A DNA stretch of 64,000 nt from JBBROS01 sp038229135 (GTDB lineage: Bacteria; Pseudomonadota; Alphaproteobacteria; Acetobacterales; Acetobacteraceae), in NCBI GenBank assembly GCA_038229135.1, contig JBBROS010000019.1:6932-70931 (forward strand), in the 5' to 3' direction. Shown piece after piece: positions 62,906 through 64,000 of this stretch. Numbering within the stretch: the first letter of the stretch is position 1; each line of letters opens with the position of its first letter. The position numbers and the translations under genes are program-made. Under the pieces are notes generated by a model, which did not search any database, was not told the DNA's origin, and saw only the letters and a list, made by a program, of their open reading frames with translations.

Positions 62906-63967
62906 ATGATGAACACGCTCTTCCTGCAGCCGCCTTCGTTCGGCGGCTTCGACGGCGGCGCCGGCTCCCGCTACCAGGCCAAGCGCGAGATCAAGTCGTT
63001 CTGGTTCCCCACCTGGCTCGCGCAACCCGCCGCCCTCGTGCCCGGGTCCCGCCTAATCGACGCGCCGCCCGCCAACATGGGCCTGGAGCCGATCCTCGAG
63101 GACGTGAAGAAGCGGGACCTCGTCGTCATCCACACCAGCACCCCCTCCTTCGCTTCGGACGTGAAGGTCGCCCAGGCATTGAAGGACGTGAAGCCGTCAC
63201 TCAAGATCGGCTTCGTCGGCGCCAAGGTCGCGGTCCAGCCCGAGGAAAGCCTGCAACAGGGCCTGCCGATCGACTTCGTCGCGCGCAACGAGTTCGACTT
63301 CACCTGCCTCGAGGTCGCCGAGGGCCGCGACTTCAGCGCCATCGACGGCATCAGCTACCGCGGGCCGAACGGCGCGCTCGTCCACAACAAGGATCGCGCG
63401 ATCCTCCAGAACATGGACGACCTTCCCTTCGTAACCGACGTCTACAAGCGGGACCTACGGCTCGAGGACTACTTCATCGGCTATCTCAAGCACCCCTACA
63501 TCAGCATCTACACCGGCCGCGGCTGCAAATCCCGCTGCACCTTCTGCCTCTGGCCGCAGACGGTCGGCGGCCACACCTACCGCGTCCGCAGCCCCGAGCA
63601 CGTGGCGGCCGAAGTGCGCCAGGCCCTGCGGGACTTCCCGCAGATCCGCGAGGTGTTCTTCGACGACGACACCTTCACCGACAACCTGCCCCGCGCCGAG
63701 GCCATTGCGCGTGAGCTTGGCAAGCTGGGCGTCACCTGGTCCTGCAACGCGAAGGCGAACGTGCCGCGCGAGACGCTGAAGGTGCTGAAGGATAACGGCC
63801 TCCGCCTGCTCCTGGTCGGCTACGAGAGCGGCAACCAGCAGATCCTGCACAACATCAAGAAGGGCCTGCGGATCGACGTCGCGAAGAAGTTCACCAAGGA
63901 CTGCCACGAGCTCGGCATCAAGATCCACGGCACCTTCATCCTCGGCCTCCCGGGCGAGACGAAGTAG
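62906..63967 (+). CDS. hpnJ: HpnJ radical SAM/B12-binding protein, interrupted by in-frame TAG
   Basis: MMNTLFLQPPSFGGFDGGAG opens a HpnJ-type protein: a B12-binding-like N-domain (IHTSTPSFASDVKVAQALK), then radical SAM GRGCKSRCTFCLWPQTVGGHTYR (CxxxCxxC) and FFDDDTFTDN. The frame ends at TAG 63965-63967 after LGLPGETK, about 353 residues, but reads on in frame as TFEETIRYAVE to the window edge. In the family this place reads GETKE or GETRE, so the TAG stands where GAG is expected, one base away. Known role: forms the cyclitol ether headgroup of bacteriohopanepolyols. Either a true nonsense mutation or a base error. Confidence 0.88.
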   Translation: MMNTLFLQPPSFGGFDGGAGSRYQAKREIKSFWFPTWLAQPAALVPGSRLIDAPPANMGLEPILEDVKKRDLVVIHTSTPSFASDVKVAQALKDVKPSLKIGFVGAKVAVQPEESLQQGLPIDFVARNEFDFTCLEVAEGRDFSAIDGISYRGPNGALVHNKDRAILQNMDDLPFVTDVYKRDLRLEDYFIGYLKHPYISIYTGRGCKSRCTFCLWPQTVGGHTYRVRSPEHVAAEVRQALRDFPQIREVFFDDDTFTDNLPRAEAIARELGKLGVTWSCNAKANVPRETLKVLKDNGLRLLLVGYESGNQQILHNIKKGLRIDVAKKFTKDCHELGIKIHGTFILGLPGETK

Positions 63968-64000
63968 ACGTTCGAGGAAACCATCCGCTACGCCGTCGAG

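Overview
The window is a very GC-rich, densely packed stretch of an alphaproteobacterial chromosome. Gene content and order (lptC-lptA-lptB-rpoN-hpf, a tsaD/hemD-mitofilin-hemY divergon, hopanoid genes beside dxs, a LivM-LivG fusion) suggest Rhodospirillales, most likely Acetobacteraceae. This is an inference from gene content, since no rRNA lies in the window. About 56 protein genes are supported. I found no tRNA, rRNA, CRISPR array or complete insertion sequence. Many genes overlap by 1-14 bases (ATGA, GTGA or CTGA junctions), which implies long translationally coupled operons.

Layout. 1-5.5 kb: the start of an M3 oligopeptidase (minus), an acyl-CoA synthetase, and a YjfKLJ-like cluster (DUF2491, DUF350, PspA family). 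5.8-10.3 kb (minus): a complete branched-chain amino-acid-type ABC importer (LivF, LivM-LivG fusion, LivH, binding protein). 10.4-15 kb: a small protein, a DEAD-box helicase and a chromate-resistance operon. 15-18.8 kb (minus): a family 9 glycosyltransferase and SecA. 19-22.1 kb: parvulin PPIase, ArgJ and a GNAT-Nudix fusion. 22.3-28.8 kb: a CinA/MoaB-fold protein, then the envelope/stress operon kdsD-lptC-lptA-lptB-rpoN-hpf. 29-29.9 kb (minus): hsp20 and a DUF1150 protein behind a likely RpoH promoter. 30-32.2 kb: def-fmt-truA. 32.2-34.7 kb (minus): dapD-dapE and a membrane protein. 34.9-37.5 kb: a degenerate GGDEF protein and a DUF2336 protein. 37.5-40.7 kb (minus): hemD, mitofilin and hemY. 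40.8-45.3 kb: tsaD, rlmJ, gpsA and murJ. 45.5-47.6 kb: an inserted, less GC-rich island. 47.7-50.3 kb: trpS, an SDR and a PaaX-type regulator. 50.5-52.4 kb: an SH3 protein and a three-gene nitrile hydratase/thiocyanate hydrolase. 52.4-64 kb: hopanoid genes (hpnG, hpnH, dxs, hpnM, hpnI, hpnJ) with agmatinase, a secreted nuclease and a PEP-CTERM protein placed between hpnG and hpnH.

The most interesting region is the island between murJ and trpS. It encodes a protein with an unrecognised N-terminal region, a proline-rich linker and a short C-terminal domain resembling polymorphic-toxin tips, followed by a DUF4279-like gene (candidate immunity protein). Next come a decayed copy of the same toxin tip, in pieces, and a second DUF4279-like gene. 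This looks like a toxin-immunity cassette that has been duplicated and partly eroded.

Other points of note: a near-perfect Pho box in front of a secreted nuclease that lacks an N-terminal signal; an in-frame amber codon in hpnJ; three genes whose only sensible start is CTG; a dispersed ~90-bp palindromic repeat family, one copy of which encodes the C-terminus of a glycosyltransferase; a four-run G-quadruplex motif; and absence of hemC from the heme locus.
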